A stretch of DNA of 54,397 bases from positions 1-54,397 of the forward strand of contig JBEBSD010000040.1 in NCBI GenBank assembly GCA_040394475.1. Direction: 5' to 3'. A program made the position numbers and the translations under genes. This DNA is from JBEBSD01 sp040394475 (lineage in GTDB: Bacteria > Bacteroidota > Bacteroidia > Cytophagales > Spirosomataceae). The notes below the pieces were generated by a model. It saw only the letters and a program-made list of their open reading frames with translations. It was not told the origin of the DNA and did no database searches. Positions 43,290 through 52,190 of the stretch are shown one piece after another. Every line of letters begins with the position of its first letter. Position 1 is the stretch's first letter.

Positions 43290-43359
43290 GGTGATAGGTA
43301 TTAGGTTTTAGGTGATAGGTTTTAGGGGTTAGGTGATAGGTTTTAGGGGTTAGGTTTTA
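43290..43359. repeat. Heptad array, GGNNNTA family (10 units)
   Basis: Ten in-phase units, drawn from GGTGATA, GGTTTTA, GGTATTA and GGGGTTA, begin three bases after the MscS-type stop codon. A three-unit block (GGTGATA, GGTTTTA, GGGGTTA) is repeated, showing higher-order duplication of 21 bp. Confidence 0.94.
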
Positions 43360-43422
43360 GGTTAATAGAGGGTCTGTCCTTTTTGGGCGTTGGAATAACG
43401 AAAATAACCAATTTTTAAACAT

Positions 43423-44337
43423 ATGAGAAAAGTAAAAATCAGCCTGTTGCTGGCAGGCTTTCTGGGGATGAACAATGCATGGTCGCAGGATATTGTAGCC
43501 CTGACAACGGCCATAAAGGATACTACATGGAAAAGTAAAACGGAGTTTGGAGCGAATTTTAATCAGGGGGCCTTTAATGACGCCTGGACGGGAGGAGGCG
43601 TGAATTCCATATCGCTGGGCGTTTTTTTTAATGCCTTAAGGGAATATAAAAAAGACAAACATACCTGGAGGAATGACCTGCAGACACAATATGGAATTGT
43701 ACGAAACCAGGGAAGTACTGCCCGGAAAAGCTTCGACAGACTGTTTTTTGATTCGAAATACGGGTATGAAATCGGCAAGAACTGGAGCCTGGTAGGCAAT
43801 GTAAACTTCCTCACGCAGTTTGCCCCGGGCTATGTGTATGAAACAGGCGCCGACGGAAAGGAGATCAAGCACAGATCGTCCGGCCTCTTGTCGCCGGCCT
43901 ATCTGACGGAGGCGATCGGGCTTCAGTACAATCCGGTGCCCTACTTTTATGCTACCTTTTCACCCGGAGCGTTGCGCCAGACATTTGTAGTGGACAAGGA
44001 ATTGTACCGCTATACTCCGGATGAGCGGAATTATGGGGTACCCATCAATAAAATCGTGCGGAATGAGGTTGCACTTATGCAGTTAATTGCCAATTTTGAT
44101 AAGGATATCGCCAAGGATATTAATTTGAAATGGCGCTATCAGCTGTTCGCTGCGATAGACAAGAAAGGCCGGGCAACTCCTTTTACGACCGACCACCGGC
44201 TGGATGCTTCCATCACTGCGAAAATCCACAAATATTTTAATGTAAACCTTGGCGCAATTCTGATCTATGACGACGATCAGATAAGTAAGGTTCAGTTCGC
44301 CCAGGCATTGTCAGTAGGTTTTTTATATGCTTTTTAA
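43423..44337 (+). CDS. DUF3078 domain exported protein
   Basis: The 304-residue protein has a signal peptide ending near NNAWSQ and a series of amphipathic strands typical of an outer-membrane or surface beta-barrel. Landmarks of the DUF3078 family are visible: WKSKTEFGANFNQGAFNDAWTGGGVNSISLG, RNDLQTQYGIVRNQG, FDSKYGYEIGKNWSLVGNVNFLTQF, and an aromatic C-terminal end (LSVGFLYAF). DUF3078 is common in Bacteroidota and its function is not known. It lies between the two mechanosensitive channel genes. Confidence 0.84.
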   Translation: MRKVKISLLLAGFLGMNNAWSQDIVALTTAIKDTTWKSKTEFGANFNQGAFNDAWTGGGVNSISLGVFFNALREYKKDKHTWRNDLQTQYGIVRNQGSTARKSFDRLFFDSKYGYEIGKNWSLVGNVNFLTQFAPGYVYETGADGKEIKHRSSGLLSPAYLTEAIGLQYNPVPYFYATFSPGALRQTFVVDKELYRYTPDERNYGVPINKIVRNEVALMQLIANFDKDIAKDINLKWRYQLFAAIDKKGRATPFTTDHRLDASITAKIHKYFNVNLGAILIYDDDQISKVQFAQALSVGFLYAF

Positions 44338-44375
44338 GTCAGTTCCGTAACTTTTAATCTAAACTTTATAAGGAC

Positions 44376-44711
44376 ATGTTACAGGAGTTTAAAACGTTTA
44401 TTGCCCAGGGAAGTGTACTGGATTTAGCTGTCGGTGTGATCATCGGTGCGGCTTTTGGTAAAATAACTACTTCCCTCGTGGACGACATTATTAATCCCGT
44501 ATTGGGATTGCTGATCGGCGGAGTGAATTTTGACCAGCTCAAAGTCGTGCTGAAAGCTGCCGAAGGAGAAACCGCGGAAGTGGCTATCCGGTATGGTAAC
44601 TTTCTGAATGTAGTCATCCAGTTCCTGATCATCGCCTGGGTCGTGTTCCTTATCGTGAAAGTGGCTAACAAAGCACGCCTCGCAGCGAAGAGAGACGAAA
44701 AGGCAGCGTAA
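44376..44711 (+). CDS. mscL: Large-conductance mechanosensitive channel MscL
   Basis: MscL is the last-resort pore that opens on strong membrane tension during hypo-osmotic shock. The 111-residue protein begins with an amphipathic N-terminal helix, then GSVLDLAVGVIIGAAFGKITTSLVDDIINPVLGLLIGG (helix M1), and a second membrane helix VVIQFLIIAWVVFLIVKVANK. The length is slightly short compared with the roughly 136 residues of E. coli MscL because the C-terminal cytoplasmic helix is trimmed. It is the second tension channel in this cluster and has a strong terminator after it. Confidence 0.97.
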   Translation: MLQEFKTFIAQGSVLDLAVGVIIGAAFGKITTSLVDDIINPVLGLLIGGVNFDQLKVVLKAAEGETAEVAIRYGNFLNVVIQFLIIAWVVFLIVKVANKARLAAKRDEKAA

Positions 44712-44732
44712 AGAATGCGCTTCAATGATTGT

Positions 44733-44768
44733 AAAAGGACCTGTCTCGCTGTGAGGCAGGTCCTTTTT
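44733..44768 (+). terminator. Intrinsic terminator after mscL
   Basis: An 11-bp perfect stem, AAAAGGACCTG with CAGGTCCTTTT, extended by wobble pairs to 15, has a five-base loop and ends in five T. It lies between convergent mscL and the RsmI-like gene, and the A-run at its left end lets it work in both directions. Confidence 0.85.
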
Positions 44769-44779
44769 ATTGGGGCTCT

Positions 44780-45487
44780 TCAGCTCCCGATCAGAAAAAT
44801 AGTGGGTTGTTTATGAAGGTCCGGTACCGCTTTTCTCCAATGGCTTACGGGCCGTGTAAGCACCTGCTCCTCCGGCGCTGTCAGTTGGGTGGCAATGCAT
44901 AAAAGGGTCGCCGGTGCGCAGGTTTCCAGCAGGGTTTGCAATAACTGATTATTCCGGAAGGGCGTTTCCATGAAGAGCTGCGTCTGCCCGGTATGAAGGA
45001 CCGTACGCTCCATCTGCTGAATAGCTTTTCGCCGCAGCGCCTTGTCGATGGGAAGGTACCCATGGAAAACAAACGACTGGCCGCTCATGCCGGAGGCCAT
45101 TAAGGCAAGCAGGATAGCCGAAGGCCCCACCAGAGGGATGACTTTGTATTGCAGCGAATGTGCCAGTTTAACGGCGACGGCCCCCGGGTCGGCTACTCCC
45201 GGACAACCTGCTTCCGAAAGGATTCCGGCATTGGCAGTGAGGGACTGCAGCTGCGCTTTCGTTACCTCCTCCGGAGTGTCTTTGTTAAGTTCATAGAATG
45301 TTAGCTGGTCAATTGCTTTACCAAGCTGCAGGCCGCTGATGAACCGCCGGGCAGTACGGAGATTTTCTACAAAAAAAATATCCAGTTTCCCGATGGTCGT
45401 GACCAGGGAAGCGGGGAGCACCGCGGCTGCGGTATCTGCTGCCAATACTGTGGGAAGCAAGTATAAATGAATGGGTGGGCGTTGCAT
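44780..45487 (-). CDS. Tetrapyrrole methylase family (RsmI-like) methyltransferase
   Basis: The 235-residue protein begins MQRPPIHLYLLPTVLAADTA. I chose ATG 45487 because the 83-residue extension of the open frame is out-of-frame hydrolase sequence. The family marks are VENLRTARRFISGL, GILSEAGCPGVADPGAVAVKLAHSLQYKVIPLVGPSAILLALMASGMSGQSFVFHGYLP and QLFMETPFRNNQLLQTLL. RsmI methylates the ribose of C1402 in 16S rRNA with SAM; the shorter Bacteroidota form is usually described simply as an SAM-dependent methyltransferase, so the substrate is probable and not certain. It is seven bases after the hydrolase gene in a two-gene operon. Confidence 0.86.
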   Translation of the reverse strand: MQRPPIHLYLLPTVLAADTAAAVLPASLVTTIGKLDIFFVENLRTARRFISGLQLGKAIDQLTFYELNKDTPEEVTKAQLQSLTANAGILSEAGCPGVADPGAVAVKLAHSLQYKVIPLVGPSAILLALMASGMSGQSFVFHGYLPIDKALRRKAIQQMERTVLHTGQTQLFMETPFRNNQLLQTLLETCAPATLLCIATQLTAPEEQVLTRPVSHWRKAVPDLHKQPTIFLIGS

Positions 45488-45494
45488 AACCGGC

Positions 45495-46277
45495 TCAGGG
45501 AGCTTGAGTGTGTTGAAGAAAAGGCAGCACGGCCTCGAGGAACAAGGCAGGTTGCTCGGCATGAACCCAGTGCCCGGCGCCCGGAATGGTTTCCAGGGTC
45601 GCTTTGGGAAAAATGGATTTGACGGCATCCCAGCCGCTGTCCGGCAGGTAGTCCGATTCCCCGCCCCGGATAAAAAGCGCCGGCACGGGTACCGGACCGG
45701 ATGCCGCGATTGCTTTGCCGAGCGCAGGCATATCACGTGTCAGGACCGGCAGGTTAAAACGCCAGGCAAAGTGTCCGTCTTCATCCCGGTACAGGTTTTT
45801 CATCAGAAACTGACGAACACCGGGCGAGGGTTCGAAGGCAGTCATCAGCGCATCCGCTTCCTGCCTGTTTTGAATGGCATCAAGCTGCATGCCGTTCATC
45901 CCCTTCAGCAGTTGCTGATGGTGCAGGGGATAGGCCCGCGGACTAATGTCTACTACAACGAGTTTCCCCACAGTATCGGGCCAGCTAACAGTATATTGCA
46001 TCACCGTTTTCCCTCCCATCGAATGCCCGATGAGGAGGGGGGATTCGAGCTGATGATCCGTAATGAATTCCTTCAGATCAGCAGCCATCGACGCATAGTC
46101 AAGCGGATCGGCATGAGGGGAACGGCCATGATTCCGCTGGTCGATCAGGTAGACTGAAAACCCGTGGCCGGCAATTTGTCTGCCGAGTGTCATCCAGTTG
46201 TCCAGCGATCCGAAAACACCGTGCAGGATCAGGACCGCCGGAGACGCGTCTCCTATTTTTTTGTAATTAAGCTTCAT
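45495..46277 (-). CDS. Alpha/beta hydrolase (YbfF-like)
   Basis: The 260-residue protein is a complete alpha/beta hydrolase: oxyanion region ILHGVFGSLDNW, DQRNHGRSPHAD, nucleophile GHSMGG (Ser86), an acid in the LFIRGGESDYL region, and His in IPGAGHWVHAEQP. The pattern is like YbfF esterases, which cleave short acyl esters or acyl-CoA. No signal peptide is present. The gene is directly preceded by the heptad array at 46293, which therefore lies in its promoter region. Confidence 0.9.
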   Translation of the reverse strand: MKLNYKKIGDASPAVLILHGVFGSLDNWMTLGRQIAGHGFSVYLIDQRNHGRSPHADPLDYASMAADLKEFITDHQLESPLLIGHSMGGKTVMQYTVSWPDTVGKLVVVDISPRAYPLHHQQLLKGMNGMQLDAIQNRQEADALMTAFEPSPGVRQFLMKNLYRDEDGHFAWRFNLPVLTRDMPALGKAIAASGPVPVPALFIRGGESDYLPDSGWDAVKSIFPKATLETIPGAGHWVHAEQPALFLEAVLPFLQHTQAP

Positions 46278-46292
46278 TGGTATAAAAGGTTA

Positions 46293-46460
46293 TTGGCTGT
46301 CGGCAATCGGCTATCGGCTCTCAGCAATCGGCTGTCGGCTGTCAGTGATCGGCTGTCAGATTTCAGCTATCAGTGATCGGCTGTCAGTGATCGGCTGTCA
46401 GCTGTCAGATTTCAGCTATCAGTGATCGGCTGTCAGTGATCAGCTGTCAACGATTGGCCG
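46293..46460. repeat. Large heptad array, TCRGNNN, forward orientation
   Basis: About 22 perfect-phase units with consensus TCRGNNN (TCGGCTG, TCAGTGA, TCAGATT, TCAGCTA and so on) run from 46293 to 46446, with two decayed units to 46460. There is no phase break. It begins 16 bases upstream of the alpha/beta hydrolase start codon. Confidence 0.96.
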
Positions 46461-46529
46461 CGCGGCTGACCGCTTCTTAATTCGTCGACCGGACGGGATC
46501 CCGCCGGACCATATTGCCCTATATGCAAT
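46461..46529. other. 69-base spacer with hairpin between heptad arrays
   Basis: The spacer between the two opposite heptad arrays holds a near-palindrome, CCGGACGGGATCCCGCCGG, that can form an eight-pair stem with one bulged A. No gene is seen. Confidence 0.6.
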
Positions 46530-46658
46530 CCGACCTCCGAAGGCCGATCTCTGATCTCCGATCTCCGAAAGCTGACCTCCGAAAGCTGACCTCCGATAGC
46601 CGACCTCCGAAAGCTGATTTCCGATAGCTGACTTCCGAAAGCCGACCTCCGATCGCCG
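46530..46658. repeat. Large heptad array, TCRGNNN, reverse orientation
   Basis: Eighteen in-phase units of the form CYGANNN (CCGAAAG, CTGACCT, CCGATAG and others), which is TCRG read on the minus strand. The array faces the one at 46293. The rest of the gap up to 46916 is AT-rich and has no repeat; it should hold the TonB-receptor promoter, but no strong TAnnTTTG box is visible. Confidence 0.95.
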
Positions 46659-46916
46659 CTCATGAAAAATTCACAAACCGATAATTAACATAAAATTAAC
46701 AACCCGCAATAATAGAATAATTCCTTAAAGAGTCAGGTGTTATTTCAATAAAATGTAGGGTTGATGGCATAATGTAAAGAGTTTAAGACATTTAGTTTGA
46801 CAGGGTGCCGGGGTAACAGGTTGATGAGATTCAAAAAAAAGGCGTTATTTGTAATTAAACTTATCGTATTACCAGTATAATACCATCAAATATCTCTAAC
46901 CAAAACACAAAATCCA

Positions 46917-49900
46917 ATGCGTTGCAAAGGTTTACTTTTCAGGGCAGGGGCTCCGCTCTTGCTGGTAGTGCTTTTATCGTTTTTCGGGTTGCAGCTTCAT
47001 GCGCAGGTTACCACTTCATCAATCAACGGGAAAATTACAGACAGTAAGGGGGAAGAATTACCCGGAGCCACCGTTTACGCGACGCACGAGCCAAGTGGTA
47101 CGCGGTACGGAACAGCCTCTACCGAAACGGGAAACTATGTTTTTCCGAATGTTCGCGTAGGCGGGCCTTACAAGATTACTGTTTCCTATATTGGTTTTGC
47201 GGAATTTACGCAGACAGGCATTATTGCCGAGCTGGGAACCCCCACCGCGGTGAACATTGTCCTCAGAGACGATAACACCGCCCTGCAGGAGGTACTGGTG
47301 TCGGCCGCTGCCAGCGGGTTTGCCGGGGAACGTACCGGCGCCGCCACCGCTATTAATGCCACCACGTTACGGAATATGCCCACCGTGAGCCGGAGCATTA
47401 CGGACTTCACCCGGCTGACACCGCAGTCGAACGGAAATAGCTTTGGCGGTCGCGACGGCCGGTATAATAATTTCCAGGTAGACGGCGCCAATTTTAACAA
47501 CGGGTTCGGATTGAATGATGATCCTTTGCCCGGCGGCGGCGGCTTGTCGATCGATGCTATTGAAGAGATCCAGGTGAACATTGCGCCGTTTGACGTACGG
47601 CAAAGCGGGTTCTCCGGGGCGGCCATCAATGCTGTGACCCGGTCGGGGACAAATACCTTTCATGGCTCCGTATATGGATTCTTACGGAATCAGGATCTTC
47701 AAGGGGTGAGGGCCAGGGATTTTAAAGCGGCCCGGCCTGATGCCGCTGCCAAAACCATTGGTTTTCGCCTCGGAGGACCGTTGATTAAAAACAAATTGTT
47801 CTTTTTTGTAAATGCTGAACAAATTGTAAATACGGGCGCTTCTGCCGGTGCAGTGAACCTATGGAGAGCCAATGAAGGATCGGGTGAGGCAGATGCCGAT
47901 AATTTTATCACCCGGGTCAGGCGTTCGGACATGGAGGCGGTAGGCGAGCATTTACGCAATACGTGGAACTACGATCCGGGCGCCTATGAGGGGTATGCGA
48001 ACAAAGCAGAGAATAAAACTCTTTCATTCCTTGCCCGTATCGACTGGAACATCAATGATCGCAACCGGCTGGCCCTTCGCTATAACCAGACGGAAAGTAA
48101 TAGTCCGTCGCTGGTCAACCCAACCTCCGGTCCCAATCCAAGGGCCGCCGGTGCGTATGCGCGGGTGAGTCAGAACTCGATGGCTTTTGAGAATACGATG
48201 TACTTTACCAAGAACCTGGTCCGGTCGGTAACAGCCGAATTGAACAGTGAAATTACACCGAAACTTTCCAACCAGTTCCTGGCGACCTACTCCTACATAT
48301 TTGCAGGGCGGTCCACCAACAGCAGCATTTTTCCGATGATTGATATCGGGGACGGCCAGGGAACCAACACGGTTTATCAGAACTATATCACTGCCGGATA
48401 CGAATTGTTTTCCAGGAACAACGGTGTAATCAATGATAACGTGGTGGTAACCAACAACCTGACGCTCGCCCTGGGGAAACATACGCTTACGGGAGGGGTC
48501 AGCTTTGAATACCAGAAATTCGGAAATAGCTATCAACGGATGGGAACTTCCTACTACCGGTATGCTTCGGTCGCGGATTTTCTGAAAACCGGAACCAGTG
48601 AGGAAGTCGCGCCGATTCAGTTTGGGTTAACGTATCCGTATGCAGGCGAAGACCCTTATGCGCCTGCCAAGTACGGCTTGCCGGCTATTTATATACAGGA
48701 CAAAATGGAAGTGAGCGACCGGCTTACGGTAACTGCCGGGCTTCGTGCGGAGATTCCCATGTTCCTGAATACACTGACACCCAATAACGAAGTCAACCAG
48801 CTGGATTTGCTGGATGTCAATGGCAATGTACGCCGGTACGATTCAGGGGCATGGCCGGATACCCGTGTGATGCTGTCGCCGCGGATCGGCTTCCGTTACG
48901 ATGTAAATGGTGACCGTTCCACCATCCTGAGGGGAGGAACCGGGATTTTTGCTGGCAGGGTCCCGTTTGTATGGCTAACGAATCAACCCAGCCTTTCCGG
49001 TGTGATCCAGAATACCATCGAACCAGGTGGCTACAGTGAATCGGCCCCCTGGATTGGCGATATCCGGTTTAACCCGGATCCGCTTTATTGGCTGAACAAC
49101 ACACCGGCCAGCGCACAGAATGTATTTCTGAAAAGCCCGACCGGCGGGGTGCCTTCTACAGTGGCGTTGGTTGACAAGGAATTTAAAATGCCCCAGGTAT
49201 GGCGCACCAGTATCGGGATAGACCACAAAATTAAAAACACGCCGTTGACCATCACGGCCGATGTGCTCTATACCAAAGATATCCAGGCGGTTTATCAGTT
49301 CGGAGCAAACCGTAAACCGGCTGTGCAGCGTATGAATTATGCCGGGGATGACCGCGAGTTTTATCCGAATTCGGACAGTTATACCTATAATGATCAGATC
49401 GGTGGCAATAGTTTGAGTATCCTGACAAACACTTCTTCAGGGTATACTGTGAATGCAAGCGCTGGCGTGACGATGCGGCCGGTAAACGGGTTTTCGGGCT
49501 CGCTGTTCTATTCGACCACCCATGGAAAAGCTATTTCGGATAACCCTGGTTCCAATGCAATTTCCGCCTGGGGGAACAGCCCGACGGTTAATAATCCGAA
49601 TGACCTGTTGCTGCATAATGCAACGGACGTCCTGCCGCATCGTGTTGTGGGGTCCGTGTCCTATACCAAAGATTGGGCCAGGAATTTCGGAACGACCGTC
49701 TCTATCTTCTATAACGGCGCCAACAGGGGACGTTTTTCGTATACCTATAACGGGGACCTCAACGGGGACGGGATAGCAGCCGATTTGCTGTACGTGCCGG
49801 AAGAGGCGTCTGAATTGAACTTTACGGATATTGTCACGGATGGCAATGTGATCTTCACGGCAGCAGAACAACTGGCGGCTTTTGAAGCATATGTTTCGGG

Positions 49901-50282
49901 TGTAAAGGTGTTGAACGATGCCCGCGGAGGTTATGTAGGAAGAAATGCCGGCCTGGGGCCCTGGCTGAACCGTTTCGATTTCCGCTTGCTACAGGATATC
50001 TTTACCAATATCGGCAAGAACCGGCATACCCTTCAGCTGAGCGTCGATGTGCTCAATATCGGGAACCTGCTGAATAAAAACTGGGGTGTGCAGCAAACGC
50101 TGATTGCTGGTGCCAATAACGTGTTGAGAAGGGCAAGTGTATCTGGTGAAGGAGTGCCTACCTTTACGATGAACACGGTTTCGGTCGATAATAAAACCGT
50201 ATTGCCGACCACGCCGTTCCGGTACGAGACCAGCACCGCTGCAACGTGGAGTATGCAGGTGGGGGTTCGTTACAGTTTCTGA
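46917..50282 (+). CDS. Oar-like TonB-dependent receptor
   Basis: The 1121-residue outer-membrane receptor has a signal peptide (about residues 1-30, ending HAQ), a carboxypeptidase-like regulatory domain (SSINGKITDSKGEELPGATVYATHEPSG, residues about 34-110), a plug with RYNNFQVDGANFNNGFGL and SIDAIEEIQVNIAPFDVRQSGFSGAAINAVTRSGTNTFHGSVYGF, and a long beta-barrel ending in MQVGVRYSF with the terminal Phe. The order matches the Oar family of TonB receptors, which import or export large substrates such as oligosaccharides or proteins using TonB energy. There is no SusD partner, and no binding substrate can be named. The gene stands alone and ends at the hairpin at 50304. Confidence 0.93.
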   Translation: MRCKGLLFRAGAPLLLVVLLSFFGLQLHAQVTTSSINGKITDSKGEELPGATVYATHEPSGTRYGTASTETGNYVFPNVRVGGPYKITVSYIGFAEFTQTGIIAELGTPTAVNIVLRDDNTALQEVLVSAAASGFAGERTGAATAINATTLRNMPTVSRSITDFTRLTPQSNGNSFGGRDGRYNNFQVDGANFNNGFGLNDDPLPGGGGLSIDAIEEIQVNIAPFDVRQSGFSGAAINAVTRSGTNTFHGSVYGFLRNQDLQGVRARDFKAARPDAAAKTIGFRLGGPLIKNKLFFFVNAEQIVNTGASAGAVNLWRANEGSGEADADNFITRVRRSDMEAVGEHLRNTWNYDPGAYEGYANKAENKTLSFLARIDWNINDRNRLALRYNQTESNSPSLVNPTSGPNPRAAGAYARVSQNSMAFENTMYFTKNLVRSVTAELNSEITPKLSNQFLATYSYIFAGRSTNSSIFPMIDIGDGQGTNTVYQNYITAGYELFSRNNGVINDNVVVTNNLTLALGKHTLTGGVSFEYQKFGNSYQRMGTSYYRYASVADFLKTGTSEEVAPIQFGLTYPYAGEDPYAPAKYGLPAIYIQDKMEVSDRLTVTAGLRAEIPMFLNTLTPNNEVNQLDLLDVNGNVRRYDSGAWPDTRVMLSPRIGFRYDVNGDRSTILRGGTGIFAGRVPFVWLTNQPSLSGVIQNTIEPGGYSESAPWIGDIRFNPDPLYWLNNTPASAQNVFLKSPTGGVPSTVALVDKEFKMPQVWRTSIGIDHKIKNTPLTITADVLYTKDIQAVYQFGANRKPAVQRMNYAGDDREFYPNSDSYTYNDQIGGNSLSILTNTSSGYTVNASAGVTMRPVNGFSGSLFYSTTHGKAISDNPGSNAISAWGNSPTVNNPNDLLLHNATDVLPHRVVGSVSYTKDWARNFGTTVSIFYNGANRGRFSYTYNGDLNGDGIAADLLYVPEEASELNFTDIVTDGNVIFTAAEQLAAFEAYVSGVKVLNDARGGYVGRNAGLGPWLNRFDFRLLQDIFTNIGKNRHTLQLSVDVLNIGNLLNKNWGVQQTLIAGANNVLRRASVSGEGVPTFTMNTVSVDNKTVLPTTPFRYETSTAATWSMQVGVRYSF

Positions 50283-50303
50283 AAGAAAATAGCAGTATAC
50301 CGT

Positions 50304-50335
50304 CAGGAAGGCCACTCATTCGGGTGGCCTTCCTG
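50304..50335 (+). terminator. Hairpin after the TonB receptor gene
   Basis: A perfect 12-bp stem, CAGGAAGGCCAC with GTGGCCTTCCTG, has an eight-base loop 21 bases after the stop codon. There is no T-run, so termination may need another factor. The rest of the gap to 50520 shows only the -7 box at 50447. Confidence 0.6.
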
Positions 50336-50446
50336 GCTATACCGGCGGGAGTAAGATGCGCCTACGCGACCGTTGCGGCGGCGGCTGGGAAAAGGGGTGA
50401 TCAGAAGCAATGACAGGATTCGTCGTAAAAGCACTCCGTTTTGAAG

Positions 50447-50454
50447 TATTTTTG
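50447..50454 (+). promoter_or_regulatory. Possible fabD -7 box TATTTTTG
   Basis: TATTTTTG is an exact TAnnTTTG match, 66 bases upstream of the fabD start. A clear TTG is missing at -33. Confidence 0.42.
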
Positions 50455-50520
50455 TTTTCTTTACAGGCCGGTTTTTATTGCCGGAATGAAAGTTAGTCTA
50501 CCATCTGAATCTATTTTACA

Positions 50521-51405
50521 TTGAAAAGAGCATACGTTTTCCCCGGACAGGGGTCCCAGTTTGTTGGAATGGGAGCGGAGTTGTACCAGTCATCGGATAA
50601 GGCCCGGGAGCTGTTTGATACAGCCAATGCTATTCTGGGGTTTGACATCCGGCGGATTATGTTTGAAGGGCCGGGCGAAGAGTTGATGCAAACCAACAGA
50701 ACACAGCCGGCGATGTTTTTGCATGCCATTGCCGTAGCCGCCGTCTCGGAAGACTTTGCCCCGGATATGGTCGCGGGCCATTCGCTGGGAGAGTTTTCGG
50801 CGCTGGTAGCTGCCGGGGGACTTTCTTTCGAGAATGGGTTGCGGCTGGTGTCACAGCGGGCAGTGGCCATGCAAAAGGCTTGCGATCTGAACCCGTCGGC
50901 GATGGCGGTGATCATCGGGCTTGCCGATGACGTGATAGAAGCGGTGTGCAAAGAGATCAGTACGGAAGATGCGCTGGTTGTGCCGGCAAATTATAACGCG
51001 CCGGGCCAGCTGGTGATTTCGGGAACTACCGGGGCGGTTGCGGCTGCCTGTGAAGCTTTGAAGGCTGCCGGCGCCAAAATCGCAAAGCTGCTGCCGGTTG
51101 GCGGCGCTTTCCATTCCCCGCTGATGGAACCTGCCCGCGAGGAGCTGGCCGCAGCGATTGCCGCAACGGACTTTACTGTCCCCGTTTGTCCGATCTACCA
51201 AAATGTGAATGCCCGGCCTACTACGGATATTGCTGCCATCAAGGAAAACCTGATTGCACAGCTGACGGCTCCGGTGTTATGGACACAATCCGTACAGCAG
51301 ATGATAACCGACGGGGCGGGACATTTCCTGGAATGTGGGGCGGGGAATGCACTGCAGGGAATGATTAAAAGAATCGATAAGGGAGTGACCACGGGAAGTC
51401 TTTAA
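50521..51405 (+). CDS. fabD: Malonyl-CoA:ACP acyltransferase
   Basis: FabD moves malonyl from CoA to acyl carrier protein to start each round of fatty-acid synthesis. The 294-residue protein begins at TTG 50521 (KRAYVFPGQGSQFVGMGAEL), the standard family start; no ATG is available in the right place. The catalytic Ser88 lies in AGHSLGEF and His198 in PVGGAFHSPLM. It is followed ten bases later by coaX, so malonyl transfer and CoA synthesis are encoded together. Confidence 0.97.
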   Translation: MKRAYVFPGQGSQFVGMGAELYQSSDKARELFDTANAILGFDIRRIMFEGPGEELMQTNRTQPAMFLHAIAVAAVSEDFAPDMVAGHSLGEFSALVAAGGLSFENGLRLVSQRAVAMQKACDLNPSAMAVIIGLADDVIEAVCKEISTEDALVVPANYNAPGQLVISGTTGAVAAACEALKAAGAKIAKLLPVGGAFHSPLMEPAREELAAAIAATDFTVPVCPIYQNVNARPTTDIAAIKENLIAQLTAPVLWTQSVQQMITDGAGHFLECGAGNALQGMIKRIDKGVTTGSL

Positions 51406-51415
51406 TCGTTCAGAT

Positions 51416-52180
51416 ATGTTGCTAGCCGTAGACATCGGAAATACGGATGTGGTTTTCGGACTGTATCAGGATCAGCAATGGCTGCATATCTGGAGAACCC
51501 CCACCTTATCGCGGGAACCGGCATTGCATTACCGGGCTTTTCTCAAATTACAGTTCCTGGAAGCAGGGCTGTCTGCGGGTAGCGTCCGTAGGATAGTGAT
51601 CAGTAGTGTGGTCCCGGTGCTTACTCCGGCCCTTTCGGATGTCCTGGAAAAACTTACGGATACGGTTCCGGCCGTAGTAGGTCCGGAGAGTTATCCGCCG
51701 TTGCGGCTGGCAATCGATTATCCGTATGAACTGGGATCGGATCTGATCGCCAATGCGGTGGCGGTTTACCACCGGTACAAACGAAACTGCGTGGTAGTAG
51801 ACTTTGGAACAGCGCTGACGTTTACTACCGTAAGCGGGGATGGCAGGGTGTTGGGAGTCGCGATTGTTCCGGGACTTAAAACAGCCGTGAAAGCCTTGTT
51901 TGCCAACACGGCCCAATTGCCGGAGGTGCCTTTGGAATTACCGGCGTCCGCTATTGGTAAAAATACTACCCACGCCATTCAGGCCGGTATTTTGTATGGA
52001 TACGAGGGATTGGTGAAAAGTATGATTGAGCGGGTAAAAGCAGAACTGCAAGGAGATTGCATAGCGGTGGGGACCGGAGGCCTTTCGTCCATTATTGAAA
52101 CATTGAAAGAAGAATTTGTGGAAATAGACCGCACCCTGACCCTTGACGGGCTGCGGATAATCGGAGAGGCGATGGAGTAG
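51416..52180 (+). CDS. coaX: Type III pantothenate kinase
   Basis: CoaX phosphorylates pantothenate, the first step of CoA synthesis, and unlike type I enzymes is not inhibited by CoA. The 254-residue protein has the ATP-binding start MLLAVDIGNTDVVFGLY, the conserved YELGSDLIANAVAVYHRY, VVDFGTALTFTTV, GVAIVPGLKTAVKALFANTAQLPEV and GTGGLSSII. It is the downstream partner of fabD in a two-gene operon ended by a strong bidirectional terminator. Confidence 0.96.
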   Translation: MLLAVDIGNTDVVFGLYQDQQWLHIWRTPTLSREPALHYRAFLKLQFLEAGLSAGSVRRIVISSVVPVLTPALSDVLEKLTDTVPAVVGPESYPPLRLAIDYPYELGSDLIANAVAVYHRYKRNCVVVDFGTALTFTTVSGDGRVLGVAIVPGLKTAVKALFANTAQLPEVPLELPASAIGKNTTHAIQAGILYGYEGLVKSMIERVKAELQGDCIAVGTGGLSSIIETLKEEFVEIDRTLTLDGLRIIGEAME

Positions 52181-52190
52181 CTTTCCGGGA

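Noticed and set aside
45488..45736. 83-residue N-terminal extension of the RsmI-like protein
   Set aside because: It overlaps the hydrolase gene in another frame, has shadow-like composition, and family members begin at the ATG at 45487.
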